From Candidatus Auribacterota bacterium (GTDB taxonomy: Bacteria > Auribacterota > Tritonobacteria > UBA1439): a DNA stretch of 36,343 nucleotides. The DNA is taken from contig JAPLCW010000109.1 of assembly GCA_026392015.1 (NCBI GenBank), positions 1 to 36,343 on the forward strand, read 5' to 3'. Under the pieces are notes generated by a model, which saw only the letters and a list, made by a program, of their open reading frames with translations, had not been told where the DNA came from and did not search any database. This document shows, piece by piece, positions 16,503 through 24,930 of this stretch (position 1 is its first letter; each line of letters starts with the position of its first letter). Position numbers and translations under genes: made by a program.

Positions 16503-16612
16503 TGAGTGATTGAGTGATTAAGTAATTAAGTGATTTAGTATAACTGCCTTAAAGTAGTTACCTAATCACTTAATCACTCAATTACTTAATTACTTGATAG
16601 CTTGATTGCTCG
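16503..16612. repeat. Word-type intergenic hairpin, word AGTGATTA
   Basis: The left arm 16503-16540 (GTGAGTGATTGAGTGATTAA, then GTAATTAAGTGATTTAG) and the right arm 16559-16600 (TACCTAATCACTTAATCACT, then CAATTACTTAATTACTTG) are near-complements. It separates uvrC from the HD-GYP gene. Confidence 0.7.
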
Positions 16613-16630
16613 CAGAAAGCGGGGGCGGCA

Positions 16631-16659
16631 TTGCATCCTATTCCGGGGTGAGGTATAAT
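16631..16659 (+). promoter_or_regulatory. Sigma-70-type promoter predicted to give a leaderless mRNA
   Basis: TTGCAT (16631-16636), a 17-bp spacer, then a perfect TATAAT (16654-16659). Transcription would begin about 7 nt later, that is at the A of ATG 16666. The coding frame would then be at the 5' end of the mRNA. GGGGTGAGG lies inside the spacer and would not be transcribed. Confidence 0.6.
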
Positions 16660-16665
16660 AATTCT

Positions 16666-17736
16666 ATGATAATCAAGCCCACAGCAGGCGATGACAATAT
16701 CCTTGTAGTTGATGATGAGCCGAGTGTGCGCGATATCGTATGCCGAGGCCTCATCCTGCACGGATACAGCTGCTCGACGGCGGGCAGTTCGCAGGAAGCG
16801 CTCTCCACCATGAAGACCAAAACCCCCGCGGTGGTCATCAGCGATATCAACATGCCCGGGCAGAGCGGATTCTGGCTGCTCCAACAGGTCAAAAAGCAGA
16901 TGCCGGACACCTCGGTGATCATGCTCACCGCGATCGATGAGACGCAGAGCGCGGTCAACTGCCTCACGCATGGTGCGGACGATTACATCGTCAAGCCGAT
17001 TAACCTCAAGGAGCTCGCCCTCGCGGTCGCGCGGGTGCTCGAGAAGCGGAACCTCCTGCTCGAGAACAAGGCATACCAGCGCAACCTTGAGGCCCTGGTC
17101 GAGGAGCGCACGCACGATCTCAACAGGGCGCTTCAGCAGTTGAAGGACTCCTACGATATGACCCTCCAGGCGCTCGTCGCCGGCCTCGATGCGCGGGAAC
17201 ACGAAACCGGCAATCACTCCCAGCGGGTGAGCATGTACACGGTCCTCCTGAGCAAGGCGATGGGAATGAACGGCAAGAGCCTGCCCCATATTGCCAAAGG
17301 GGCGCTGCTCCATGACATCGGGAAGCTCGGCATCTCCGACAAGATCCTTCTCAAGCCGGCGAAACTCACGGCTTCGGAGTGGAAGCTTATGCGGCGCCAT
17401 CCGGAGATCGGCTACAATATATTGAAGAGGGTCGACTTCCTGTTCCCGGCCCTCGATATAGTCCTCCACCATCATGAGCGCTACACCGGGGGAGGGTATC
17501 CGTCCGATCTCAAAGGGGAGGATATTCCGATCTCCGCGAGGATCTTCATGGTCATTGATGCGTTTGATACCATGACCACCGATCGCCCGTACCGAAAAGC
17601 GATGCCGTTTGAAAAGGCGTTCAAGGAAATCGACCGCTGTAACGGAAAACAGTTTGATCCCGAAGTGGTGAAAATATTCATGGGCATTCCCGCGTCGGAG
17701 TGGCACAATATCCGCCAGTTCACTGTCATGCGGTGA
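16666..17736 (+). CDS. Response regulator with HD-GYP domain, putative c-di-GMP phosphodiesterase
   Basis: A 356-residue protein. The receiver domain (about 10-125) has the acidic pair Asp16/Asp17, phospho-acceptor Asp60, Thr88 and Lys110. A coiled-coil linker (about 126-165; LEKRNLLLENKAYQRNLEALVEERTHDLNRAL) follows. The HD-GYP domain (about 165-356) has HDIGK (216-220) and HHHERYTGGGYP (268-279); the usual Asp of HHERxDGxGYP is Thr here. HD-GYP proteins degrade cyclic di-GMP in the cytoplasm. No partner histidine kinase is encoded in the window, so it is an orphan regulator here. The start at ATG 16666 is supported by the leaderless promoter and by the receiver-domain length. Confidence 0.9.
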   Translation: MIIKPTAGDDNILVVDDEPSVRDIVCRGLILHGYSCSTAGSSQEALSTMKTKTPAVVISDINMPGQSGFWLLQQVKKQMPDTSVIMLTAIDETQSAVNCLTHGADDYIVKPINLKELALAVARVLEKRNLLLENKAYQRNLEALVEERTHDLNRALQQLKDSYDMTLQALVAGLDAREHETGNHSQRVSMYTVLLSKAMGMNGKSLPHIAKGALLHDIGKLGISDKILLKPAKLTASEWKLMRRHPEIGYNILKRVDFLFPALDIVLHHHERYTGGGYPSDLKGEDIPISARIFMVIDAFDTMTTDRPYRKAMPFEKAFKEIDRCNGKQFDPEVVKIFMGIPASEWHNIRQFTVMR

Positions 17737-17830
17737 CGGTGTCTTTAATCCGGAACGGCCTGTTCTTGCCCGGCCGCCATGCTCATCGCGAATAGGAGCA
17801 GGGGAATCCCCTCCGACAGCAGAGCTTCCT

Positions 17831-18043
17831 ATGAGTGAGTGTACACGAAAAAGGAACAGGGCGAAGTGCAGCTGCACCTACGAGCCGTGCGGCACGAAGG
17901 GTGTGTGCTGCGACTGCCTGAATAAGCACCTGGGCGCCGGCGAATTCCCCGCGTGCCTGTTCCCGGCTGACGTGGAGAGCACCTTTGACCGGAGCATTGA
18001 ATGTTTTATCAAAACCTACCAGCAGCGTGGCAGGTGGTGGTAG
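17831..18043 (+). CDS. DUF6485 family small Cys-rich cytosolic protein
   Basis: 70 residues. Two Cys clusters (CSCTYEPCGTKGVCCDCL) followed by LPAC-like FPACLFPADVESTFDRS and an aromatic tail (FIKTYQQRGRWW). This pattern is typical of the small DUF6485 proteins, which may bind metal; the function is unknown. The gene ends one base before a GTG of the next frame and lies 18 bp from its probable ATG start, so it is likely co-transcribed with the B12 radical SAM gene. The start ATG 17831 has only a weak ribosome-binding site. Confidence 0.75.
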   Translation: MSECTRKRNRAKCSCTYEPCGTKGVCCDCLNKHLGAGEFPACLFPADVESTFDRSIECFIKTYQQRGRWW

Positions 18044-18061
18044 GTGCAGTGTGATCGCGCC

Positions 18062-19768
18062 ATGAGCGAACAGATCATCCTGATCCAGCCGCCCTTCCCC
18101 GCCAACGAGCGACATAAGAGGGTATTGCCCCTGGGCCTCGCATACCTTGCCGCATATCTTCGACATACACTCCCGGACGTACCTGTCGCAGTCATCGACG
18201 CTCATGCGGAGGATCTTTCGCTACAGGACGCGGTGAATCGTCTGGAAGGATTCTGCGCGAATGGGGAGCGCACTATTGTCGGCATAACCTACTGGACCCT
18301 CCAGGCGCCGGCTGCATATGAACTCTCCTCGCGTGTGAGGCAGAGGTGCCCCGAGGCGGTTATTGTGCACGGCGGAGTCCACGCGAGCACTCTTCCGGAG
18401 GAGGCGCTGAGGCATGCCGATTACTGCGTGATGCGCGAGGGGGAGATTACGTTTTTCGAGCTTGTGAGCGCGCTGCGAGACGGTCGCGGCGTGGAGGGCA
18501 TTGCGGGATGCGCATGGAAGGATGGGGATCGCGCGATAATCAATCCGGCGCGCGATTTCATCGAGCAACTCGATTCTCTGCCGTTCCCCGCGTGGGATCT
18601 TCTCCCGATGGAGCGCTACGATACCCCGCTGCACGTCGTGGGGGGCAGAAGGATGCCCGTGATCGGCTCGCGCGGTTGCCCGTATAGCTGCGTCTATTGC
18701 GGCTCGCCCCTCATGTGGGGAAGCAGGCCTCGGTGGCGCAGCCCGGCCAATGTGATCGAGGAGATGCGCGAAATCATGCGCAGATATGGAATCACGCAGT
18801 TTCATTTCTGGGACGACAATCTGATGCTCGACCGCCGCTACATCCAGGGGCTGTGCGAGGGGATCATCGGGAGCGGGATGTCGGTCCGATGGACGGGACT
18901 CACCCGGGCTTCGCACATTGTCCATAATTCGGACCTGATGCCGCTCCTGAAGCAGTCCGGGTGCATCGGGCTCGAGATCGGGATCGAGAGCGCAAACCCT
19001 GAGACCTTCACTGAAATCAACAAGAACGAGGATCTCGACCTTATCATGCAGGTCGCCGATCTCCATAAGAGGAATGGGATCTACCCCATGTTCACGTATA
19101 TGGCGTTCAATCCGGGGGAAACAATCCGCGGCTATTGGGATCAGGCGCGCTTCATTGACAGGATGCTCCAGGGATTGCCCGCCGTCCCTTACTTCCAACC
19201 CACCCCGTTCCCGATCTACATCGGCCAGTTCTGCACCCCCCACGTAGGGACGACGCTGTCCGAGGAGGCCGCCCTCAAGGGGATTGTGATCGCAGACGGC
19301 TGGAGCGACCGGTATCACCACCAGATCAATTTTATCCCGAACAGCCTGCTGAACGATGTGCCGCTGAGGACGACGAAGAGATTGAAAAACCTGCACTTCA
19401 AACTGCTTAACTACCTCATCCAGGTGGCGTTCTGGCCGGATTTCAACCGCTCCCGCAGTGAGCGGGAGCAGAGGGAGGAGCTCTGGCGATTCAGGAGATT
19501 TGCATACGTATTTTACACGCTGTGCCGCGGACGCCTCCGCATGCGGGAGATCGCCCTGAGCGCGCAGCGAAAGCTGCACCTCGACGAGAAGGAGAGCCTC
19601 CGCTTCACCGCCTTCCTCGCATACATCCTCGCCCAGATGGGATTGATCAGGTCGGCGGACGACAAGGCAGGCGAGGAGATATGTGAGCGCCATATCGCGG
19701 ATGAAGACCAGATACCGGTTGTCCTCACCCCGTGGGAGACCACGTGGCGGAAGAGGGGTAAGGCATAG
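18062..19768 (+). CDS. B12-binding-domain radical SAM protein
   Basis: 569 codons including the stop, from ATG 18062 (MSEQIILIQPPFP); a GTG at 18044 would add six residues. The N-terminal ~150 residues form a cobalamin-binding-like Rossmann domain (PPFP, LPLGLAYLAAYLR, VIDAHAEDL, VGIT, VHGGVHAS, REGE). The radical SAM core begins RGCPYSCVYC with cluster ligands Cys206, Cys210 and Cys213, followed by FWDDNLMLD, LEIGIESANPET and FNPGET. The C-terminal ~110 residues are basic and helical with no named domain. Members of this B12-dependent group (P-methylase/BchE-like) often methylate or rearrange lipids and natural products; the substrate is unknown. It lies just upstream of the surface-glycan cluster. 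Confidence 0.88.
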   Translation: MSEQIILIQPPFPANERHKRVLPLGLAYLAAYLRHTLPDVPVAVIDAHAEDLSLQDAVNRLEGFCANGERTIVGITYWTLQAPAAYELSSRVRQRCPEAVIVHGGVHASTLPEEALRHADYCVMREGEITFFELVSALRDGRGVEGIAGCAWKDGDRAIINPARDFIEQLDSLPFPAWDLLPMERYDTPLHVVGGRRMPVIGSRGCPYSCVYCGSPLMWGSRPRWRSPANVIEEMREIMRRYGITQFHFWDDNLMLDRRYIQGLCEGIIGSGMSVRWTGLTRASHIVHNSDLMPLLKQSGCIGLEIGIESANPETFTEINKNEDLDLIMQVADLHKRNGIYPMFTYMAFNPGETIRGYWDQARFIDRMLQGLPAVPYFQPTPFPIYIGQFCTPHVGTTLSEEAALKGIVIADGWSDRYHHQINFIPNSLLNDVPLRTTKRLKNLHFKLLNYLIQVAFWPDFNRSRSEREQREELWRFRRFAYVFYTLCRGRLRMREIALSAQRKLHLDEKESLRFTAFLAYILAQMGLIRSADDKAGEEICERHIADEDQIPVVLTPWETTWRKRGKA

Positions 19769-19800
19769 TTGTAATTAATTATCAGGTGTGCGCAAGAACA

Positions 19801-20196
19801 CTCTAACCTGGATTATTCATTAGAAGCATAAAAGATCAATTTAAATGGATCAAAGTAAGCAAACGCGGATTTCGCGGATTGGGCGGATTACAAACAAGAA
19901 TCTGCGTAATCAGCGGTGAAGACATTAAAAGTTGATGAATAGATCAGGCTAAAAGCATTAACGTGGGCAACCGCGGATTACGCGCCTGCCTGCGCGGAGC
20001 TGGAGCTCCGCTTCGGCATAGGCAGGGATTGGGCGGATTAAAAAGAGAATGCGATGTTAAAACCACGGATGAACACGGATTAACACTGTTAAAATTTCTT
20101 TACCGTGTCCATCTGTGTTCATCCGTGGTTATAGCGGCTATTTTATCCGCATAATCCGCGGTTAAAGCTGTGTAGTTCAATGAGTAGATCAGGCTG
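19801..20196. repeat. Compound inverted-word element, words CGCGGATTA and CACGGATGAA
   Basis: It begins CTAACCTGGATTATTCATTA and ends TGAGTAGATCAGGCT, which is roughly the inverse of the beginning. A further end-like copy (TGAATAGATCAGGCTAA) at 19935-19951 suggests two units. From 19970 there are concentric stems: ACCGCGGATTA with ATCCGCGGTTA, and ACCACGGATGAACACGGATT with TGTTCATCCGTGGTTAT. A second copy of the 19970-20170 core lies at 24968-25303. It occupies the whole gap before the ABC transporter. Confidence 0.65.
19985..20026. repeat. Nested palindromic module CCTGCC...GGCAGG
   Basis: A 42-bp insert (CCTGCCTGCGCGGAGC, then GAGCTCCGCTTCGGC, then ATAGGCAGG) splits a CGCGGATT word of the host repeat. 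A 34-bp version of the same module is at 32932-32965 inside a different repeat, and a 16-bp short form at 12539-12554. Confidence 0.65.
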
Positions 20197-20232
20197 GATC
20201 GGGCTTCGCCGCGGACAGGCCGCAGGTGAGTG

Positions 20233-21063
20233 ATGATAAGACTCTACAGGCGTTTGAAATATGTGGTGAAAGAGTACGGCGAGCTCATCCTGACGCTTGC
20301 CGTCAGGAATCTCAAGGTCCAATACAAGCATGCATTCCTGGGATTCCTCTGGTCTCTCTTCGTTCCGCTCATCATGATGCTCGTCTTCTGGTTCGTGTTC
20401 GGGTTCTGGTTCAAACGCGGCGAGGGGATCGGTCCGCTCTTCCTGATCACGGCGCTTTTCCCATGGACATTTGTGCAGATGAGTGTCTCCGCGGCCACCA
20501 CCTCGATCGTTGATAGCCGCGATATCATTCGTAAGGTGTATTTCCCCAAGGAGGTTGTCCCTTTTTCCGTAGTCGCGTCGAACTTCTTTAATTTTTCGAT
20601 CTCTATGGGCTTGATGGTCGTGCTGTTTATCGTAAAGAGAACCTGGTGTGGCGAAACCCATATGATCACCGTCGACTACCTCTATGTGCCGCTCCTGATG
20701 CTTCTCACGGCCACCCTTGCGGCAGGGGTCGGTCTCCTCACCGCGTGCGGCCAGGTCTACTTCCGGGATGTGCGCTATCTGGTGGAGGTCGGCCTCATGG
20801 TCTGGTTCTACTTCTCTCCCATATTCTATCTGATCGCGGACGTCAAGGCGTACAGTACGTGGGTGTTCCGGCTCTACATGCTCAATCCTCTGGCGGCTCT
20901 GATCACGCTCTACAGGACGGCCTTCCAGATCGGCTCACCCGCCGGAGCCATTATCTCGATACCCTGCCTGACGGCCGTTACCGCCGCGACGATCATGGTG
21001 ATCTTTATTATCGGGTATAGTCTGTTTATATGGAGAGAGAAGGATTTCGTTGACCTTGTGTGA
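20233..21063 (+). CDS. ABC-2 type polysaccharide/glycolipid exporter permease (Wzm-like)
   Basis: 277 residues from ATG 20233 (a GTG three bases earlier is possible; AGGTGAG lies just upstream). The N-terminal amphipathic stretch LILTLAVRNLKVQYKHAFLGFLWSLF is characteristic of Wzm/TagG permeases, followed by about six membrane helices (roughly 33-60, 62-85, 110-145, 152-180, 186-205, 237-262). With the ATPase encoded 9 bp downstream it would export an undecaprenyl-linked polysaccharide or teichoic-acid-like polymer across the inner membrane. The substrate is not given by sequence. It is the first gene of a three-gene block bracketed by direct copies of a repeat. Confidence 0.9.
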   Translation: MIRLYRRLKYVVKEYGELILTLAVRNLKVQYKHAFLGFLWSLFVPLIMMLVFWFVFGFWFKRGEGIGPLFLITALFPWTFVQMSVSAATTSIVDSRDIIRKVYFPKEVVPFSVVASNFFNFSISMGLMVVLFIVKRTWCGETHMITVDYLYVPLLMLLTATLAAGVGLLTACGQVYFRDVRYLVEVGLMVWFYFSPIFYLIADVKAYSTWVFRLYMLNPLAALITLYRTAFQIGSPAGAIISIPCLTAVTAATIMVIFIIGYSLFIWREKDFVDLV

Positions 21064-21072
21064 TGGTGGGAT

Positions 21073-23400
21073 ATGACGACGGCACATAGGAATGAAACAG
21101 CGATACGGCTTAATTGCGTAAGCAAGAAGTACCGGGTCTATTTCGAGAAGCCCGCCATCGTCAGGAGCCTCCTTCCATTCCTCTCCTCGGGGCCGCGCCA
21201 CCACGAGTTCTGGGCGCTCCGGGATGTCCATCTGGAAATAAAGAGGGGGGAGTGCGTCGGCTTTTTAGGTCCGAACGGAGCGGGAAAATCCACCATTCTG
21301 AGCGTCCTGGCCGGGATCACGGAGCCCAGCATGGGATCAGTCGAGATCAACGGCAGAATCTCCGCACTGTTGTCTCTCGGGGCGGGATTCCAGCCGGAGC
21401 TGACGGGGCGCGAGAATATCTACCTCAACGCCGCGATCCTGGGGATGAAGAGGTTCCAGGTGGATGAGCTCTTCGAACGGATTGTCGATTACGCGGGTAT
21501 CGGCGAGTTCATGGACGCCAAGCTGAGCACCTACTCATCGGGAATGAACATGCGCCTCGGCTTCGCGATCGCGGTCAACGTCCCGTTCGACATCCTCCTG
21601 ATCGACGAGATGCTCTCGGTGGGGGATTTGGAGTTCCAGCAGAAGTGTTTCAAGACCATGAGGGATTTCACCGAGGACGAGGATAGGACCATTATCTTTG
21701 TCTCGCACGACATCGGGCGGATAGAGGAGATGTGCGACCGCGCGGTATGGCTTGAACACGGCCGGATCGAGGAGATGGATTCCGCGGAGGTGGTGGTGAG
21801 GCAGTACAGGGGGAAATATCGTCAGCAGCAAGCGCCGTTTGTATTCAAGAAGAGGCGGCAGAGAGAGATGGAGGCGATTCATCCGGCGCACATGGTTGTG
21901 GACGCGTCGAAAACACTGAGAAAAATCCCCTCGTCCCTTTTCGGAGCGAACATTGACTGGTTGAGTGAAGGGCGTAATGTATGGAATCAAAGGAGGAAGC
22001 GTTTCAATACCCAGGTTGTAGAGGAGATGGAAAACTTCCGTTTCAACCTGCTGCGGTTTCCCGGAGGACACCACGCCGATTTTTATCATTGGAAGGGCGC
22101 CACGGGCGACGCAAGAACGGAACAGCTGAATGGCGGAACCCGCGAGAAGGAATTCCCGTATTTCGGGCCTGAGGAGTATATCGCGCTGTGTAGGCAGCTC
22201 GGTGCGGGATCTCTCCTGACGGCAAATGCGTTTACCGGAACGGCCGATGAGATTGTCGAGTGGCTCGAATATTCAAAGTCCCGTGGCCTTCCCGTAAAGT
22301 ATGTGGAAATAGGCCATGAGCCCTATGGCAATGAGCACCATCCCCTCGGGCAAATCATCCATATGACGCCGGAGGAATACGCTGCCGTATTCCTCAAATT
22401 TGCGAAGGCCATACATGCATCTGACAAGGAGGTGAAGCTCATCGCATGCGGCTGTTTCGATACGGGTGTTATCAAAAAATGCCGTTTCCCGGATTGGAAC
22501 CGAATTGTTCTGGAAAAGGCCGGTGACCTGATTGATTTTATCAGCCTCCATAGCGCGCACGCGCCGATATGGAATATTACCCCGGAGCACAGAACTCCTT
22601 CGTTCGATGTGAGCTTTGAGGCGCTGATGGCGGCGCCGCTCTACGTCATGGATAACTTGCGCAGGGTGGGCGAACAGGTCGCGAGTTTGGGGAAGAAATG
22701 CAAACTGGCGGTCACCGACTACTGCGCGGATTATCTGGATATCCCCAGAACCCTATTCGGCGAGATAGAGATCAAGGGGAGGGAACCGCGCGATTTGAAC
22801 ATGGAAAGAAATACGACGATCGGGACCGCACTGTATGAAGCCATGTTGCTGAACCTGTTCATGAAAGATCCGCGGATAGAGATTGCGAACAGGAATTTCA
22901 TACACAACCCGATCTATCCGGCGCTGCTCCGAATCGATGCTATGGGGGTGACACGGAACGCGCAGTATTACATGCACAGGCTGTATAACAGGATGGCGGG
23001 CAAACAGCTTGTCTGGTCGGATATCGAGGTGGCCTCATATCGCAGCGAAGCCATTGGAGTGATCCCCCCCCAGGAGAAAGTCCCCTATCTCGACCATATT
23101 GCTCTCATCGACGAAGACCGGAGCAGGCTCACGATCTTCCTGGTGAACCGAAACCTTGCGCATCATATACAGACGCGAATCAACCTGCGGGGATTTGATT
23201 TCACGTCGGCCCTTCAGGTGCACCTGAACAGCCCGGAGTTCGACAGCCGGAATGAGCATCCCGCGGACCAGAAAATATGGTTTACACAGACCGCGACCGA
23301 TGTGCGGGAGATCACGAATCCCAAAACGGGCCGCATACGGATAACGGTTCCGAAACACTCATTGGTTGCGCTGATCCTGTCCAGGGACAAATGGTTGTAG
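21073..23400 (+). CDS. Wzt-like ABC ATPase fused to a GH51-like glycosidase domain
   Basis: 775 residues in one open frame. Residues 1-250 are a Wzt/TagH ATPase: Walker A GPNGAGKST (66-74), signature YSSGMNMRLG (154-163), Walker B ILLIDE (174-179) and SHD (211-213). After a basic linker (about 250-272), residues ~275-775 resemble a GH51 alpha-L-arabinofuranosidase: SSLFGANIDWL (287-297), LRFPGGHHADFYHW (327-340), the (beta/alpha)8 core, and a C-terminal beta-sandwich with LTIFLVNRNL and LRGFDF (686-710) ending KHSLVALIL. The acid/base motif GNE reads GHE (Glu416 retained, Asn changed to His); the expected nucleophile position (DEW in GH51) reads TDY (Asp549). Classical Wzt proteins carry a C-terminal carbohydrate-binding domain that recognises the finished chain end; here a glycosidase fold sits in its place. 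It would act in the cytoplasm on lipid-linked glycan. Inactive sensor versus altered enzyme is unresolved. Confidence 0.85.
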   Translation: MTTAHRNETAIRLNCVSKKYRVYFEKPAIVRSLLPFLSSGPRHHEFWALRDVHLEIKRGECVGFLGPNGAGKSTILSVLAGITEPSMGSVEINGRISALLSLGAGFQPELTGRENIYLNAAILGMKRFQVDELFERIVDYAGIGEFMDAKLSTYSSGMNMRLGFAIAVNVPFDILLIDEMLSVGDLEFQQKCFKTMRDFTEDEDRTIIFVSHDIGRIEEMCDRAVWLEHGRIEEMDSAEVVVRQYRGKYRQQQAPFVFKKRRQREMEAIHPAHMVVDASKTLRKIPSSLFGANIDWLSEGRNVWNQRRKRFNTQVVEEMENFRFNLLRFPGGHHADFYHWKGATGDARTEQLNGGTREKEFPYFGPEEYIALCRQLGAGSLLTANAFTGTADEIVEWLEYSKSRGLPVKYVEIGHEPYGNEHHPLGQIIHMTPEEYAAVFLKFAKAIHASDKEVKLIACGCFDTGVIKKCRFPDWNRIVLEKAGDLIDFISLHSAHAPIWNITPEHRTPSFDVSFEALMAAPLYVMDNLRRVGEQVASLGKKCKLAVTDYCADYLDIPRTLFGEIEIKGREPRDLNMERNTTIGTALYEAMLLNLFMKDPRIEIANRNFIHNPIYPALLRIDAMGVTRNAQYYMHRLYNRMAGKQLVWSDIEVASYRSEAIGVIPPQEKVPYLDHIALIDEDRSRLTIFLVNRNLAHHIQTRINLRGFDFTSALQVHLNSPEFDSRNEHPADQKIWFTQTATDVREITNPKTGRIRITVPKHSLVALILSRDKWL

Positions 23401-23540
23401 CGTGATACGTCGGAAATTCACTGCATGCGCTCTGTGGATCGCGCCATACGCTGAGAAACATATTTAACTTGGAGTATTTATGGGGCGGCCGTATGCAATG
23501 GGGCGTAACTACTCAGGGCATAGAATATACTGAATTTTTG

Positions 23541-23641
23541 GACGCAGATTTGCGCAGATGAACGCAGATTAACAAAAGAAGCAGCGTGAACCCTTGAAGT
23601 TTTTATCTCAAACCGTCTTTATATCTGCGTGTTATGCGTCC
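23541..23641. repeat. Word-type intergenic hairpin, word GCAGATTTGC
   Basis: The left arm GACGCAGATTTGCGCAGATG plus AACGCAGATT (23541-23570) and the right arm ATATCTGCGTGTTATGCGTC (23621-23640) are complementary words with a ~50-nt loop. The rest of the gap 23401-23707 shows nothing else recognisable. Confidence 0.55.
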
Positions 23642-23707
23642 AGAACAGCGAATAATGTTTGAATGCGGATCGAGCAGGCTCACGGAAAGTTGTGGAACTA
23701 ATCTAAA

Positions 23708-24922
23708 ATGAGAGGCATTGCCGAGAGCTGTATAGCGCGTAGCAACGACTTCCTGTGGAGGGGGGTCGGGAGGATGAGCTATCGCAATTTCTGCTGGAGC
23801 CTCGTCTGGAATATAACCTATGTGTGCAACGGACGATGCCTGTACTGCGGGGTGCCCAAGGAGAAACAGCATCCTGACGCCTTCCGGGTGCTCGACACGC
23901 TCTCGGGATTCAGCCCCAAAGACCTTCTTCTGCTCGGCGGGGAGCCGATGCTCCACCCGGATATCGTGGAGATCATCCCCGAGGCCAAGAAGAGATTAAA
24001 GGGCCCGTCCATAACCCTCAGCACGAACCTTTCATTGGATGAATTTCTGCCGAAGATACAGAGGATTCTGCCGTTCCTTGACCGGCTCCAGGTGAGTATG
24101 GATGCGCTGGGGGAGGTGAACCAAAGAATCCGGGGCATCAACGGCGATCTTATCCTGTCACGCATGGTCAGTATCAGCGATTTCATCTCCCGAAACGGTT
24201 TGGAGTGCCAGCTCTTTACGCAATCGGTGGTGACCGCGGAGAGCATGGCGGTTCTTGAGGAGTTCGTGAAAGGGGTCTCGAAGAAAATACCGGGCATAAT
24301 GATGGGATTCGCCATGGTCACCCCGTACGACTCACCGCACTCGATTGCCCGCGACAGGAACGCACTCGCGAAATTCATCGGTATCATCACGCGACTCCGG
24401 CGTGAGCGATATAACGTCAATATATGCGACCGATTGATGGACGCGGGCTGCGGCGACATACCCTCTTCATCCGATAGGGAGTCTGTCTACGACATCGGAG
24501 CGAAGATCGCAGGCGCCGTGAGATGCCGGAGGCAGTATTTTCTCGCGCAGGTGTTGCCCTCCGGCCGGTTGTGGCGGTGCAAGCCGGAGTATTTTACGGA
24601 CAATTACAGGAGGATTGTCGCGGGAGAGCTGGGCGCCGGAAGATACAGGAACGCCCTTCGGTCGCTTTGCGACGCTGTCGGGAAAATGGTGGCGCGGAAA
24701 TACGGCGAGATATGCCCGTTTCCATGCATCTGCAACCGATATATGGAGGATATTCTTCTGGCCGACGATGTACGGCAGATCCCTGCGCACAATCTCCGGA
24801 GGCTTACAGGCAGGTTCACGCCGCAGGAGATACATTCCGCGAACAGGTTTCTTGTGAGGCACTACGGCCGGGGAATCAGTGAGGCTGTGGCTTCCGTATT
24901 GTGTGGGAAAAAGCAGCAGTAA
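23708..24922 (+). CDS. Radical SAM protein with C-terminal Cys-rich region
   Basis: 404 residues from ATG 23708; ATG 23774 (MSYRNFCWSLVWN) is an alternative with a GGAGGGG nearby. The cluster motif CNGRCLYC gives Cys40, Cys44 and Cys47. LLLLGGEPMLHPD is the radical SAM GGE motif, and STNLSLDEF, LQVSMDA and RIRGINGD continue the barrel. The C-terminal third has further Cys (CGDIP, CRRQYF, RLWRCKPEY, CPFPCIC) that may bind an auxiliary cluster, SPASM-like. It follows the Wzm/Wzt pair, and the lack of its own obvious promoter suggests a role in modifying the exported molecule, which is an inference. The stop codon lies in the word GTAAGGATTAAGC. Confidence 0.85.
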   Translation: MRGIAESCIARSNDFLWRGVGRMSYRNFCWSLVWNITYVCNGRCLYCGVPKEKQHPDAFRVLDTLSGFSPKDLLLLGGEPMLHPDIVEIIPEAKKRLKGPSITLSTNLSLDEFLPKIQRILPFLDRLQVSMDALGEVNQRIRGINGDLILSRMVSISDFISRNGLECQLFTQSVVTAESMAVLEEFVKGVSKKIPGIMMGFAMVTPYDSPHSIARDRNALAKFIGIITRLRRERYNVNICDRLMDAGCGDIPSSSDRESVYDIGAKIAGAVRCRRQYFLAQVLPSGRLWRCKPEYFTDNYRRIVAGELGAGRYRNALRSLCDAVGKMVARKYGEICPFPCICNRYMEDILLADDVRQIPAHNLRRLTGRFTPQEIHSANRFLVRHYGRGISEAVASVLCGKKQQ

Positions 24923-24930
24923 GGATTAAG

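Noticed and set aside
19963..20154. A 63-codon frame before the Wzm gene
   Set aside because: It is a translation of the CGCGGAT/CACGGAT repeat and its nested module, not a gene.
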